DNA from: Betaproteobacteria bacterium
GTDB lineage: Bacteria > Pseudomonadota > Gammaproteobacteria > Burkholderiales > Rhodocyclaceae
Assembly: GCA_016194935.1 (NCBI GenBank)
Contig: JACQAO010000028.1
Span: forward strand, 86,366 to 150,365
Length of the DNA stretch: 64,000 nt
Reading direction: 5' to 3'
In this document: positions 26,982 through 35,846 of the stretch, in pieces
How the letters are laid out: the number at the start of each line of letters is the position of its first letter
How positions within the stretch are numbered: position 1 is the first letter of the stretch
Made by a program: the position numbers and the translations under genes
The notes under the pieces: generated by a model
Told to the model about the DNA's origin: nothing
Databases searched by the model: none
The model's input: only the letters and a program-made list of their open reading frames with translations

Positions 26982-27881
26982 CTACTTTTTGGTAATTTCC
27001 TCAAGCTTGTGGGCGCGGATCAACTGGCCGTCGAGGCCGGCGTCTTTCATGCTGCCGCCGTAGGCGACGGTCATCAACTGCGAGTAGTAGAGCACCGGCA
27101 TATTGAATTTGGTGCCTTGTTTCTTGTTGATCTCTGACTGGTACACCTCGACGTTGGCCTGGCACAGCGGGCAGGGCGTGACGATCATTTCAGCGCCGTG
27201 GTCATAGGCGGATTCGACGATGTCGCGGATCTGCTTCTGTGATTTTTCCGGCTCGGAGAAGGCCAGCGCGCCGCCGCAGCAGCTCACTTTCTGGTCGTAG
27301 GTGGTGAGTGCTTCGCCGCCGAAAGTCTCGACCATCTTGTCGAGATACATCGGGTTCTCGAAAGATTCGCCATCAATGCCGAAGGGGCGGTTGGTCTGGC
27401 AACCGACATAACCGGCAAACTTGATGCCTTCGAGGGATTTTTTCATCGGCTTCTTCAACTCGTCGTAGCCGAAGTCCTCGATCAACACCTCGACCATATG
27501 ACGAACCTTGACCTCGGCCTTGTAATGGAGACCGGCGGCGGCGAGCGCCTCATTGGTCTCCTTCATCAACTGCGCCGAACCATCGAGACGGTCCTTGGAC
27601 TCACGCGCGGAAAGCCAGCAGGCGGCGCAGGTGGCAACGATGTCCTGGCCCGGCAGATGGGTCTCGGCCTGGGCGAAGTTACGGGCGTTGATGGCCAGGC
27701 GCGGCAGCTCGCCGCCTTCGCAGTAGCCGACGGAGGCGCTGCAACAATTCCAGTCAGGAATTTCGGTGAGCTTGACGTCGAGCGTCTTGCACATCGAGTT
27801 GACCGAAGTCAGGTAGTTCGAGGCCGAAGCCTTCAGTTGCGATGAACAGCCGGGGTAGAACGCGTATTCTTTTTTCGCCAT
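26982..27881 (-). CDS. hdrB: Heterodisulfide reductase subunit B-like protein
   Basis: 299 residues with two CCG domains: YPGCSSQLKA / WNCCSASVGYC / TCAACWLS in the first half and YVGCQTNRPFG / VSCCGGALAFS / TPCPLCQANV in the second. These cysteines hold the non-cubane [4Fe-4S] clusters of HdrB, where disulfide or electron-bifurcation chemistry happens in methanogens. Here HdrC and HdrB replace the usual membrane QmoC. The start at 27881 (AGGAG upstream) is chosen over 27947, which overlaps hdrC. Confidence 0.92.
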   Translation of the reverse strand: MAKKEYAFYPGCSSQLKASASNYLTSVNSMCKTLDVKLTEIPDWNCCSASVGYCEGGELPRLAINARNFAQAETHLPGQDIVATCAACWLSARESKDRLDGSAQLMKETNEALAAAGLHYKAEVKVRHMVEVLIEDFGYDELKKPMKKSLEGIKFAGYVGCQTNRPFGIDGESFENPMYLDKMVETFGGEALTTYDQKVSCCGGALAFSEPEKSQKQIRDIVESAYDHGAEMIVTPCPLCQANVEVYQSEINKKQGTKFNMPVLYYSQLMTVAYGGSMKDAGLDGQLIRAHKLEEITKK

Positions 27882-27897
27882 GATTTTCTCCTGTGCG

Positions 27898-28539
27898 TCA
27901 GTGTGCAGCGCCGTGTTTCTTGTCCTCGATTTCGCGGGCTTTGGCAATGATGGCCTGGAAACCCTTGAGGTCTTTGATTCCGTGTCCGCCGAAAATTTCC
28001 ATCGGGTTGAGGCGTTTCGCCAGCACCATCTTTATGCCAATACTCTGCATCCCCAGGGCCGTCTTGATGCCGGAGATGAGGCCATCCTTGAAGTAATGCC
28101 CAAGCGTCAACTTGAGTTCGTTGATGCGACCTGTCTTCGCCAGATTGTTCCAGAACAGCGTGGCGAATTCCTCCGTCGGCTGGCCTTTTGGAACCAGGCC
28201 CAGGCGGCGCGCGTAGGTGGCGAGGCCGTGCATGATGTGGGTGATCGGCAGCTTGCGCGGGCAACGCACCACGCAGTTGTAGCAGGAAGTGCACAGCCAC
28301 ATCGAGTCGGTGGAGAGCACTTCCTCGCGTTTGCCGGCGCGTATCATCATGAAGAGTTTTTGCGGCGAGTGCTCCCAATGCGCGCCGAACGGACACGAGC
28401 CGGCGCAGACGCCGCACTGCATGCACATCTTGACCCACTGGCCTTCTTCGACGTGGTCTTCTACTTCCTTGAGGAAGTTGTTCTGGTAGCGGGCCACCGC
28501 CTGCTGGTTCAAGGTGTTCAATTGGTTCGATTCACTCAT
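27898..28539 (-). CDS. hdrC: Heterodisulfide reductase subunit C-like iron-sulfur protein
   Basis: 213 residues with two [4Fe-4S] motifs: CMQCGVCAGSCPFGA and CTSCYNCVVRCPRKLP, followed by about 120 helical residues. It resembles soluble HdrC and the N-terminal half of QmoC, but no membrane cytochrome b part follows: the protein ends after a charged helix, and hdrB starts 16 bp downstream. It should link QmoB to HdrB electronically. Confidence 0.92.
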   Translation of the reverse strand: MSESNQLNTLNQQAVARYQNNFLKEVEDHVEEGQWVKMCMQCGVCAGSCPFGAHWEHSPQKLFMMIRAGKREEVLSTDSMWLCTSCYNCVVRCPRKLPITHIMHGLATYARRLGLVPKGQPTEEFATLFWNNLAKTGRINELKLTLGHYFKDGLISGIKTALGMQSIGIKMVLAKRLNPMEIFGGHGIKDLKGFQAIIAKAREIEDKKHGAAH

Positions 28540-28552
28540 AGCGGTGCGCTCC

Positions 28553-30757
28553 TCAGGCGAAGCCCTTCATGGGCGACATGCCGATTTCCACGATTTTAGC
28601 CACGTAGTCGTTGATAAGTGCCGCTACGCGCGCGCTGTCGGTAATTGCGACTTCGTAGCTGGCGACGCGCTCCTTCTCCAGGCCAAGCTGCTTGAGCGTG
28701 TCGTCGATCTTGCTCATGCGGTAATTTGCCAGCTCCGAACCCTTGACGAAGTGGCATTGATAGTTCTCGCCGTGCTTGCAGCCCATCATCATCACGCCGT
28801 CGTAGCCGGAGTTGAGCGCATCGGTAATCCAGATGGCATTCACCGAACCGAGGCAGCGCACCGGGATGGCCCGGACGAAGGCCGAGTAAACGTGGCGCGC
28901 CAGGCCGGCCATGTCGAGCGCCGGATAGGCGTCGTTTTCGCAGGCCAGGATCAGGATGCGCGGCCTTTCGGAAAACTCGTCAGGCATATCGACGGCCTTG
29001 ATCTGCATGCCGACGGTATCGACCGAATAGTTCTCGAAGGAGATCACCCGCACCGGGCAGGCGCCCATGCAGGTGCCGCAGCGCCGACAGCGGCTTTCGT
29101 TGAACACCGGGAAGCGTCGCTCGTCTTCGTCGATGGCGCCGAACGGGCATTCCACCGTGCAGCGTTTGCACTGGGTGCAGCCTTCCAGGCGCACCATGGG
29201 ATAGGACAGGTCGCCGACGCGCGGATGAGCGGCGCGTCCGGCATCGGCATTTTCGACCGCCTGAATCGCCTTGAGTGCAGCGCCAGTAGCGTCTTCGGTG
29301 GCCTGCAATAAATCCATCGGGCGGCGCACCGGGCCGGCGGCGTAGATGCCGGTGCGGCGCGTCTCGTAGGGGAAGCAGATGAAGTGCGAGTCGGTCAGGC
29401 CTTGCTTGAGCTGCGGCAAATCCTTGCCCTGCCGGTAGTTCAGGTTAAGGATAGACACCTGCTGCGTCTTGACCGGGTCGTCGTCGGGCAGGTCGATATT
29501 CACGCCCGAGTTCGGCACCTGGCCGGTGGCCAGCACCACCAGGTCAGCATCGATGCTGGTGTCCTCGTCGAGGATCAGATCGCGGAAGCTTACCTTGCTG
29601 CCGCTGCCAGTGGTTTCAACCTTGGAGGCCTTGCCTTTGGTGAAAACCACGCCTTTTTCCTGGGCGCTGCGGTAAAAATCCTCGCCCATGCCGGGGACGC
29701 GCAAGTCGGTGTACATCACCACCGTTTCGATGTCCGGATTGGCGTCCTTGAAATACATCGCCTGCTTGATGCTGGTGGCGCAGCAATGACCCGAGCAATA
29801 AGGCAGGTGCGTGCCGCTCTCGTCGCGCTGTCCGGCGCACTGGATGAAGGTGACGGATTTAACTTCCTTGCCGTCGGCCCGCTTGATCGGCGCGCCATTG
29901 GCGCTGATCGCCAGGGCTTCAAGACCCGCCTGGTCGATGACGTTGGGCAGCCCGCCGCCGAGCTCCGGCAACTTGGTGATATCGTAACTGGTGAAGCCGC
30001 TGGCCTGGATGATGGCGCCGACCAGCTCTTCGCTGACCGCGCCGCTCTCCTGGGCGATCTTGACGTTGAAGCGTCCCGGCGCGCCGCTGGTTTCGGCGAT
30101 GGTCGAATTCAGATGCACGCTGATGCGCGGATGCTTGCTCACCTTGGCGATCAATTCCGCCACACCTGTGTCTTGCGGGGCGGCGTAGGGTTCCTTGAAC
30201 GGCACGCGCTTCCACAACTGCGCCGCCCAGCCGCCCAGCTTGCTTTGTTTCTCCAGCAGTACCACTGCGTAGCCGGTTTCCGCCGCTTCCAGCGCCGCCG
30301 TCATGCCGGCCATGCCGCCACCGACCACCAGGATGCGGCGGTTCTCGGCTTTGTCCGGATTGCCCTCAGGCAGCTTCATTTTCTTGAGTTCGGCGCAGCC
30401 CATGCGGACGTAGTCGTTAGCCATTTCCTGGCGCACTTCGTCGTGGGCGCTGCCTTCGGCCACCACCCAGATGACGCCTTCGCGCAGGTTGGCGCGCGCC
30501 ATGGCGATGCTGGGGAAATCAAAAGCCTCGGTCTTGGAGCGGCGCGAGCAGGCTGCAACCACCACATGGGTGACGCCCTCGTTGGCGATATCGTTGCGGA
30601 TCAGTTGCACGCCTTCTTCATTGCAGAGAAAGTCGTGGCGCTTGACCACCTGCATCTTGCCTTCTTTCTGCGCGATTTTTTCCAGTTGCCCGACATCGAT
30701 CTTGTCGCCGATGCCGCAGCCGGCGCAAATATACGCGGCAGTTTTCGTCTCAGCCAT
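28553..30757 (-). CDS. qmoB: QmoB, HdrA-like flavin/iron-sulfur subunit with MvhD-like domain
   Basis: 734 residues. An N-terminal HdrA-like region starts AAYICAGCGIGDKIDV; an FAD-binding fold follows (RRILVVGGGMAGMTAALEAA) with VTFIQCAGQRDESG; two [4Fe-4S] sites lie at CTQCKRCTVECPFGA and CRRCGTCMGACPVR; the C-terminal 130 residues resemble MvhD (VRCLGSVNAIWITDAL, MMGCKHGENYQCHF). This is the QmoB layout. The true start is ATG 30757, overlapping the qmoA stop by 8 bp; a longer frame to 31003 lies within qmoA. Qmo proteins exchange electrons with AprBA. Confidence 0.95.
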   Translation of the reverse strand: MAETKTAAYICAGCGIGDKIDVGQLEKIAQKEGKMQVVKRHDFLCNEEGVQLIRNDIANEGVTHVVVAACSRRSKTEAFDFPSIAMARANLREGVIWVVAEGSAHDEVRQEMANDYVRMGCAELKKMKLPEGNPDKAENRRILVVGGGMAGMTAALEAAETGYAVVLLEKQSKLGGWAAQLWKRVPFKEPYAAPQDTGVAELIAKVSKHPRISVHLNSTIAETSGAPGRFNVKIAQESGAVSEELVGAIIQASGFTSYDITKLPELGGGLPNVIDQAGLEALAISANGAPIKRADGKEVKSVTFIQCAGQRDESGTHLPYCSGHCCATSIKQAMYFKDANPDIETVVMYTDLRVPGMGEDFYRSAQEKGVVFTKGKASKVETTGSGSKVSFRDLILDEDTSIDADLVVLATGQVPNSGVNIDLPDDDPVKTQQVSILNLNYRQGKDLPQLKQGLTDSHFICFPYETRRTGIYAAGPVRRPMDLLQATEDATGAALKAIQAVENADAGRAAHPRVGDLSYPMVRLEGCTQCKRCTVECPFGAIDEDERRFPVFNESRCRRCGTCMGACPVRVISFENYSVDTVGMQIKAVDMPDEFSERPRILILACENDAYPALDMAGLARHVYSAFVRAIPVRCLGSVNAIWITDALNSGYDGVMMMGCKHGENYQCHFVKGSELANYRMSKIDDTLKQLGLEKERVASYEVAITDSARVAALINDYVAKIVEIGMSPMKGFA

Positions 30758-32048
30758 TGGCCGTCTCCACAGTGGCGGTTTTATGAATGACCTGGATCGC
30801 CCGCAGCGCCGCCGCCGTGGCGTTCTGCGTGGTGCGATTGACATCGAGCGGACTGCTTGCAGCGCCCGCCCCAAACTGACCGCCGTCCTTGGAACCTTCG
30901 ATAAAGCCGGAGAAATCGACGATGATGTCGGCAGGCAGTTTGATGCCGTTGCTTTCCGGCTCCATGCCGATGGCCAGCACCACCAGATCATGCTCGACCG
31001 CATAGCGGTGATAACCCTCGGTATCCACGCCGTGCAGAATCAGATTGGCGGCATCGTCCTGGACGATTTTCGCCACCTTGGATTTGAGGAAGCTCACCGT
31101 CGGGTCATTCTGCACCTTCAGGTAGAAGTCCTCGAAGCGGTCGATGGCGCGAATGTCGATGTAATAAATCGTCGACTTGCCGCCGTTGGCGGCATCGTCG
31201 CCGTAGGCTTCGCGTACATATTGGGTCTGCTTGAGCGAGGCCATGCAGCAGATGCGCGAACAATGGCGCAGATGGTTTTCGTCGCGCGAACCGGCGCACT
31301 GGATGAAGGCGATATTTTTCGCCTCCTTGCCGTCGGAAGGACGCAGCAGTTTGCCGCCGGTCGGCCCGTGCGGATCAGCCAGGCGCTCGAACTCCACGCT
31401 GGTGATCACATTGGCAAAGCGACCGTAACCGTAAGGCTGAATCTTGGCTGCGTCATAAGGTTTCCAGCCGGTGGCCAAGATCACCGCGCCGACCTTGAGT
31501 TCAACAATCTCGTCTTGCATGTCGAGCTCGATGGCGCCGTATTTGCACGCGGCCTTGGCCTTCTCGCCCTCGGCGGTGCCGGCAATCGAGGGGTCGAGCA
31601 GGTAGCGTTGCGGATAAGCCATGGCATGCGGCAGGTAAGCCGCCTTGGTCTTGGACAGACCGTATTCGAAAGGATTGGGAATTTCGGCGGTAACGGCCTG
31701 GGCGCAGTCGCCGCAGGCGGTGCAGTTTTTATTCACAAAGCGCGGCGAGATTTTCAGGCTCACCGTGTAGTCGCCGCGGCTGCCGGTGACGGCGGTGACC
31801 TCAGCCATGGTCATCACCCGCAAGTTTTTATTGCCCTTGAGGCGGCGCAGGTTGATTTCCAGGCCGCAGGTGGGGTGACACATTTTCGGGAAGTAGCGGT
31901 AGAGCAGGGCGGTGCGTCCGCCCAGTGTCGGGCTGCGTTCGGCGAGTATCACCTGCTTGCCGCATTCGGCGGCTTCCAGCGCCGCCGTCATGCCGCCGAT
32001 GCCGCCGCCGACGACCAGTATGGTCTGGCTGGTTGCGATTGAAGCCAT
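30750..32048 (-). CDS. qmoA: QmoA, HdrA-like FAD protein
   Basis: 432 residues. FAD-binding N-terminus (TILVVGGGIGGMTAALEAA), then YFPKMCHPTCGLEINLRRL, CTACGDCAQAV, KNIAFIQCAGSRDENHL and CSRICCMASLKQTQYVREAY, all shared with HdrA/QmoA. QmoA lacks the extra ferredoxin domains of QmoB, as here. First gene of the qmoA-qmoB-hdrC-hdrB-CBS unit, transcribed toward the sat-apr unit. Assigned as electron partner of AprBA in sulfite oxidation on the basis of linkage and family. Confidence 0.95.
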   Translation of the reverse strand: MASIATSQTILVVGGGIGGMTAALEAAECGKQVILAERSPTLGGRTALLYRYFPKMCHPTCGLEINLRRLKGNKNLRVMTMAEVTAVTGSRGDYTVSLKISPRFVNKNCTACGDCAQAVTAEIPNPFEYGLSKTKAAYLPHAMAYPQRYLLDPSIAGTAEGEKAKAACKYGAIELDMQDEIVELKVGAVILATGWKPYDAAKIQPYGYGRFANVITSVEFERLADPHGPTGGKLLRPSDGKEAKNIAFIQCAGSRDENHLRHCSRICCMASLKQTQYVREAYGDDAANGGKSTIYYIDIRAIDRFEDFYLKVQNDPTVSFLKSKVAKIVQDDAANLILHGVDTEGYHRYAVEHDLVVLAIGMEPESNGIKLPADIIVDFSGFIEGSKDGGQFGAGAASSPLDVNRTTQNATAAALRAIQVIHKTATVETANG

Positions 32049-32274
32049 TACTTCAAGCCTCCGATGAATTCTTGTTGAGACGCTGATTTTAGCGAGGCTG
32101 GGCAGCCCGCCGTCCGAAATCTTCCTATGGCCGAATAGAAAAGCCGAATAATGTCTCGATAAGGTTTTGCTCTGCTGTGCGGCAGTGGTTCGTAAGGCAA
32201 TTCAAGCCCTGAAAAAATATTCATATGGAATATCCGGTTTGACGCCGGATGCCTGATATCAGCATAATGCGCCT
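32049..32274. other. Divergent intergenic region qmoA / MFS transporter
   Basis: 226 bp that must hold the promoters of both genes. I see only a short stem ATCCGG/CCGGAT (32232-32237 with 32245-32250) in the presumed leader of the MFS gene. No clear sigma-70 boxes stand out. Confidence 0.4.
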
Positions 32275-33582
32275 ATGCGTTTTGCAGTCAACAATCTTGG
32301 CGCCTTGATCCCCCTCGACAGCCTGCTGCGCAACCGGGATTTCTCCCGGATGTGGGCCGCCGCCACGGTGGCCATCCTGGGCGGCAGCGTCTCGCAACTG
32401 GCGTTGCCGCTGACTGCCGTGCATATACTCAATGCCAATGCCGGACAGATGGGGATTCTGTTCGCCTGCGGGGTGTTGCCCTTTGTGCTGTTTTCCCTGC
32501 CTGCCGGGGTGTGGCTGGATCGCCGTCGCAAGCGTGGAGTGATCGTCGCCTTCAACCTGCTCGGTGGCGCGGCGCTGGCCCTGGTGCCGCTGGCGGTGGT
32601 GCTGGATGTGCTGTCGATACATTTGTTGTACGCGGTGGATTTTGTAGTGGGTACCGGTTTCTGCATCGGCGGGTCGGCGGCGCAGATCTTCATCACCCAG
32701 CTCGTCGGTCGGGATCGGCTGGTGGAGGCCAACAGCAAGCTGGCATCGGCGACCAGCATGGCCGGGCTGATCGGCCCGGTGCTGGCGGGCATGCTGGTGG
32801 GCTGGCTGGGCGCGCCTACGGCGGTGGCGCTGGATGCGCTGGCATTTTTTGTATCCGCCGCACTGGTGGGCTCGATCCTGTTCCGCGAAGCCGCCCTGGC
32901 GGTTTCGAAAAATACAGTGCTGGCCGATGTGTCGGCGGGCCTGAGCTTCGTCTGGCGGCAACCGCTGCTGCGGGCTTTCGCGCTGATGGCGGCAATGTTC
33001 ATCCTGTTGTTTCACGGATTCATGGCGCTGTACGTGCTGCATGCGACGCGCGAACTGGGTTTCACGCCGTCGCAACTGGCCGTGGTGAACACCTTCGCTG
33101 CGCTGGGTGCGCTGGCCGGGGCCACCTCGTTGCATCACCTGAACCGGCGCATCGGCAAGTATGCGGTGATCGTGCTGGGGCTGGCGCTCACCGCACTGGG
33201 CATGCTCGCCTACTCGCAAGTGCCTCAAGGCGTTTGGGCGGTGATTTTGGCAGGCGCCGCGATGTTGCTGGTGGAAGCGGGGGCGACCGTCTACACGATC
33301 AACTATCTGGCGATGCGCCAGTTGGTAACCCCGGACGCCATGCTCGGACGCATGACCACCACCATGCGTTTCCTGTCGGTGTCGGCGGCGCCCGTCGGCA
33401 GCGTCCTGAGCGGATACTGCGCCGACCGATACGGAATTACCCTGGTGCTGGCTTGCCTGGGAATTGGCGCTATAGCAGCGACGTTTGTGTCGCGCTGGTT
33501 GATCCGGCATACGCTGGAAGTTTTCCCCTGGAGCGGAGAAACAGCCCATGAGAATCAGCCGGCGGTGCGCGCTTCGGTTTGA
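32275..33582 (+). CDS. MFS transporter (EntS-like exporter group)
   Basis: 435 residues with about 12 membrane segments and the MFS loop motif PAGVWLDRRRKRGVI after helix 2. The opening LLRNRDFSRMWAAATVAILGGSVSQLALPL is typical of the MFS_3/EntS group, which exports siderophores or drugs. Substrate unknown. No operon partner: the downstream gene is convergent and its stop lies 26 bp away. Confidence 0.88.
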   Translation: MRFAVNNLGALIPLDSLLRNRDFSRMWAAATVAILGGSVSQLALPLTAVHILNANAGQMGILFACGVLPFVLFSLPAGVWLDRRRKRGVIVAFNLLGGAALALVPLAVVLDVLSIHLLYAVDFVVGTGFCIGGSAAQIFITQLVGRDRLVEANSKLASATSMAGLIGPVLAGMLVGWLGAPTAVALDALAFFVSAALVGSILFREAALAVSKNTVLADVSAGLSFVWRQPLLRAFALMAAMFILLFHGFMALYVLHATRELGFTPSQLAVVNTFAALGALAGATSLHHLNRRIGKYAVIVLGLALTALGMLAYSQVPQGVWAVILAGAAMLLVEAGATVYTINYLAMRQLVTPDAMLGRMTTTMRFLSVSAAPVGSVLSGYCADRYGITLVLACLGIGAIAATFVSRWLIRHTLEVFPWSGETAHENQPAVRASV

Positions 33583-33608
33583 TAGAGCGTGTAGCCAAAG
33601 GCGCGAAA

Positions 33609-34352
33609 CTAAAGGTGTACTTTCAAAAAAGCGATCAGACGTTTGCTTGCGTCTGCGGCTGCTTCGGGGTTGTACTCTGCATGGGCAGGGAGATGTTTCC
33701 CCAAAAAACCCAGAACCCTGTTGGGCGCTTTGTTCATGAAGCTGTGGCCGGCATCGGGGTATATTTTCAGGTCGCCGGGAATGTTCAGCCGCTCGATTTC
33801 TCGCGCCAGTTTCCTCGCATGAGGCAGTGTCAGCCGGTCGCGTGCGGCGTAGCTGGCAATGATTGGACATGCGCCATCGAGATTTTCCGGGACTTCCCCA
33901 TAGAACGGGGCGCTGACGCGGAACAGTCCGGTTTTTGCCAGCAGCAGCGCAAACCCTCCGCCCATGCACAAGCCCATCACGGCCACTCTTCCCTCCGCCA
34001 GATAAGTTTGCCCGGCAAGCCAGTTCCTGGCCTCGATAAGATCGTCTACTCCTTGCCCCTTGCCATGCTTCAAATCCCGCATCAAGCTGCGCATGCAGGA
34101 GAACCATGCGCCGCGACTGAGCAGGTCGGGAATCATCAAAGCGTAACCTTCCCGGGCTATCTCATCGGCGATCCGCCGCATTTCCGAATTGATCCCGAAG
34201 GGCTCGTAGATGAACACAATCCCGGGAAGTTGCTCCATGCTCCGCAGACGGCTGAGATAGCTCCGCATGGCAAAGCCATCACCGCATTTGTAGTATTCGT
34301 AAGACCTTGTCACTGGCGCGCTGTCGTCCATGTCCCATCCTTCCGGTTTCAT
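33609..34352 (-). CDS. Dienelactone hydrolase family protein
   Basis: 247-residue alpha/beta hydrolase. The Cys nucleophile sits in VMGLCMGGGFALLLA (dienelactone hydrolases use Cys rather than Ser), the acid in ASYAARDRLTLP and the base in YPDAGHSFMNKAP, so the Cys-Asp-His triad is complete. Natural substrates may be lactones or esters. It is the last gene of a three-gene unit (membrane protein, methyltransferase, hydrolase) divergent from an HxlR regulator. A second ATG at 34331 with a GGGA-type site is an alternative start. Confidence 0.88.
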   Translation of the reverse strand: MKPEGWDMDDSAPVTRSYEYYKCGDGFAMRSYLSRLRSMEQLPGIVFIYEPFGINSEMRRIADEIAREGYALMIPDLLSRGAWFSCMRSLMRDLKHGKGQGVDDLIEARNWLAGQTYLAEGRVAVMGLCMGGGFALLLAKTGLFRVSAPFYGEVPENLDGACPIIASYAARDRLTLPHARKLAREIERLNIPGDLKIYPDAGHSFMNKAPNRVLGFLGKHLPAHAEYNPEAAADASKRLIAFLKVHL

Positions 34353-34353
34353 C

Positions 34354-34968
34354 TCAGGCCGATTTTGTTAACCGCCAGGCCGCCACCATGCCATCCAGGA
34401 GCAGGGTTTTTTCCACGGCATGACCTGTCGCATAAAAAATTTTCGGGTCGACGGTGCGGCCTGCACGCGCATACGACCATAAGCGCAGGGCCAGTGATGG
34501 AGCGCCATATCGGCCTGATCGATTGAGCCGGCGTGCCGCGGCACGCGTCATTTGCGCCGTAGTCTCGACAATCAAGAGCGTTCCGCCGGGGCGCGCGCAA
34601 CGCAGCAGCGCGGCGAGCGCGGCAGGCTGGTCGTCCATGACAGCGAGGAGCGAGGCTGCCGAGACCACCTCGGCGGAGTTTTCCGGCAGATGCTTCAGAC
34701 CGGAAATTTCAAAGCGCGTATTGCCGGTGCTTGCCTCGCGCTGCGCGATCTTGCGCGCCATCCGGATCATATGGGGATCAATGTCAGTACCCAGAACCTG
34801 GTATCCGTGCGCGGCTGCCAGCCGGGTCACCAGCCCCGGCCCGCAGCCCGCATCCAGCCAGGGCTGGCCGCTGCCGCGCGGCAACAACGCCACCGCTTCC
34901 TGGTGGAGTTGTCGATAAAACTCCGCGTTTTGCACCCAGGAAAAAAGTCGTGCTGAAAAAAAGCTCAT
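34354..34968 (-). CDS. Class I SAM-dependent methyltransferase
   Basis: 204 residues with motif I WLDAGCGPGLVTRLAA, motif II-like VLGTDIDPHMIRMA and later ALLRCARPGGTLLIVET. Substrate unknown. The start at 34968 overlaps the upstream membrane-protein stop by 4 bp (ATGA), and its own stop is adjacent to the hydrolase start, so the three genes are translationally linked. The frame extends to 35238 but that part overlaps the membrane protein and lacks methyltransferase features. Confidence 0.88.
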   Translation of the reverse strand: MSFFSARLFSWVQNAEFYRQLHQEAVALLPRGSGQPWLDAGCGPGLVTRLAAAHGYQVLGTDIDPHMIRMARKIAQREASTGNTRFEISGLKHLPENSAEVVSAASLLAVMDDQPAALAALLRCARPGGTLLIVETTAQMTRAAARRLNRSGRYGAPSLALRLWSYARAGRTVDPKIFYATGHAVEKTLLLDGMVAAWRLTKSA

Positions 34969-35366
34969 GCGGCGCTTCGCTTGCCGACTGCGCGCGGGTA
35001 GTTCAGCCATAACAGAATAATGAAAATCAGGGGCAGGAAGGATGCTGTGCTGACCTGCATCAGAGAGACTGCGCCGCGCTGCAAATACACCAGGGTGACG
35101 ATCCAGTCGATCGCCTGAATGACTATCATGGCCTTGATCCAGTGCCGGCTCTCCCAGGGGTTTTGCGCCGCCAGCAGCATGCCGTAGCCAAACCCCAGGA
35201 AGCGTGCCGCCATCATGCCGAACAGCCAGTTGGTCCATTCCGGCGCGGCGCTCAGCCCCAGGGTATGCGCCGTCAATTCCGGCGCCAGTAGAAAGGACAG
35301 GCCCAGCACAAACTGGACGATGGCGATGAATCGCAAAGTGAATTTAAGAGTGGTGTTTTTTTCCAT
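34965..35366 (-). CDS. Small four-helix membrane protein
   Basis: 133 residues with four predicted membrane segments (FIAIVQFVLGLSFLLAPEL, WLFGMMAARFLGFGYGMLLA, KAMIVIQAIDWIVTLVYL, FLPLIFIILLWLNYP). I do not recognise a specific family; it has the size and layout of DoxX/DUF4345-like proteins. First gene of the unit divergent from the HxlR regulator at 35465, with an 18-bp palindrome between them. Confidence 0.75.
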   Translation of the reverse strand: MEKNTTLKFTLRFIAIVQFVLGLSFLLAPELTAHTLGLSAAPEWTNWLFGMMAARFLGFGYGMLLAAQNPWESRHWIKAMIVIQAIDWIVTLVYLQRGAVSLMQVSTASFLPLIFIILLWLNYPRAVGKRSAA

Positions 35367-35409
35367 GATTTTTCCTTCAGATCTTTGAGCAGGATTTGCT
35401 GCTTGCCAA

Positions 35410-35427
35410 TATAGTTAATTAACTATA
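35410..35427. promoter_or_regulatory. 18-bp palindromic operator for the HxlR-type regulator
   Basis: TATAGTTAATTAACTATA is a perfect palindrome centred in the 98-bp gap between the divergent regulator (35465) and the membrane-protein operon (35366). Position and symmetry fit a winged-helix dimer site controlling both directions. Confidence 0.75.
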
Positions 35428-35464
35428 CATTGGGAAGTAGTTACCTAAAGGATACTTACTAATC

Positions 35465-35794
35465 ATGAACAAGCCACAGAAACCAATGCCAAGCTGCGAT
35501 GTGGACTGCCCGGTGCAAAAGACAGCGCAAATTCTCGATGGAAAGTGGACGACGCTGATCATCCGGGATTTACTGCCGGGCAAGCGGCGCTATTCGGAAC
35601 TGCTGAAATCACTACCGGGCATCAGCCCCAGGGTACTGGCGGCCAGGCTGAGGTTTCTGGAGGAAAACAGGATCATCACCAAGACCATCTACCCAGTCAT
35701 TCCGCCCAAGACGGAATATCAACTGACCGCTTTGGGTAAGGGCCTGACCAACGTGATTACAGCGATGGGAAAGTTTGGCGGCAAACTCGCCTGA
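35465..35794 (+). CDS. HxlR-family winged-helix regulator
   Basis: 109 residues. The HxlR signature begins CPVQKTAQILDGKWTTLII, followed by FSEL-like RYSELLKSLPGISPRVLAARL and the wing TIYPVIPPKTEYQLTALGKGL. It keeps an N-terminal Cys pair (SCDVDCPVQ); in some HxlR proteins such a Cys senses electrophiles or oxidants. Divergent from the methyltransferase/hydrolase unit, which it probably controls through the palindrome at 35410-35427. Confidence 0.92.
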   Translation: MNKPQKPMPSCDVDCPVQKTAQILDGKWTTLIIRDLLPGKRRYSELLKSLPGISPRVLAARLRFLEENRIITKTIYPVIPPKTEYQLTALGKGLTNVITAMGKFGGKLA

Positions 35795-35818
35795 TCCGGG
35801 CGCATCAGGAGAGAAGAT

Positions 35819-35843
35819 GCTTGCCTTTACTTTTACGGCAAGC
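35819..35843. terminator. Weak hairpin between convergent regulators
   Basis: GCTTGCC pairs with GGCAAGC around an AT-rich loop, between the stops of the HxlR (plus) and LysR (minus) genes. No proper T-tract. Confidence 0.35.
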
Positions 35844-35846
35844 GCG

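Noticed and set aside
29384..30790. 468-residue plus-strand frame
   Set aside because: Antisense to qmoB; shadow.
28553..31003. 816-residue QmoB starting at 31003
   Set aside because: The first 82 residues are Arg/Ser-rich, overlap qmoA out of frame and lack QmoB features; ATG 30757 gives the family start.
32221..34107. 628-residue minus-strand frame
   Set aside because: Gln/His/Arg-rich shadow crossing the MFS gene and the hydrolase gene; no domain and no ribosome binding site logic.
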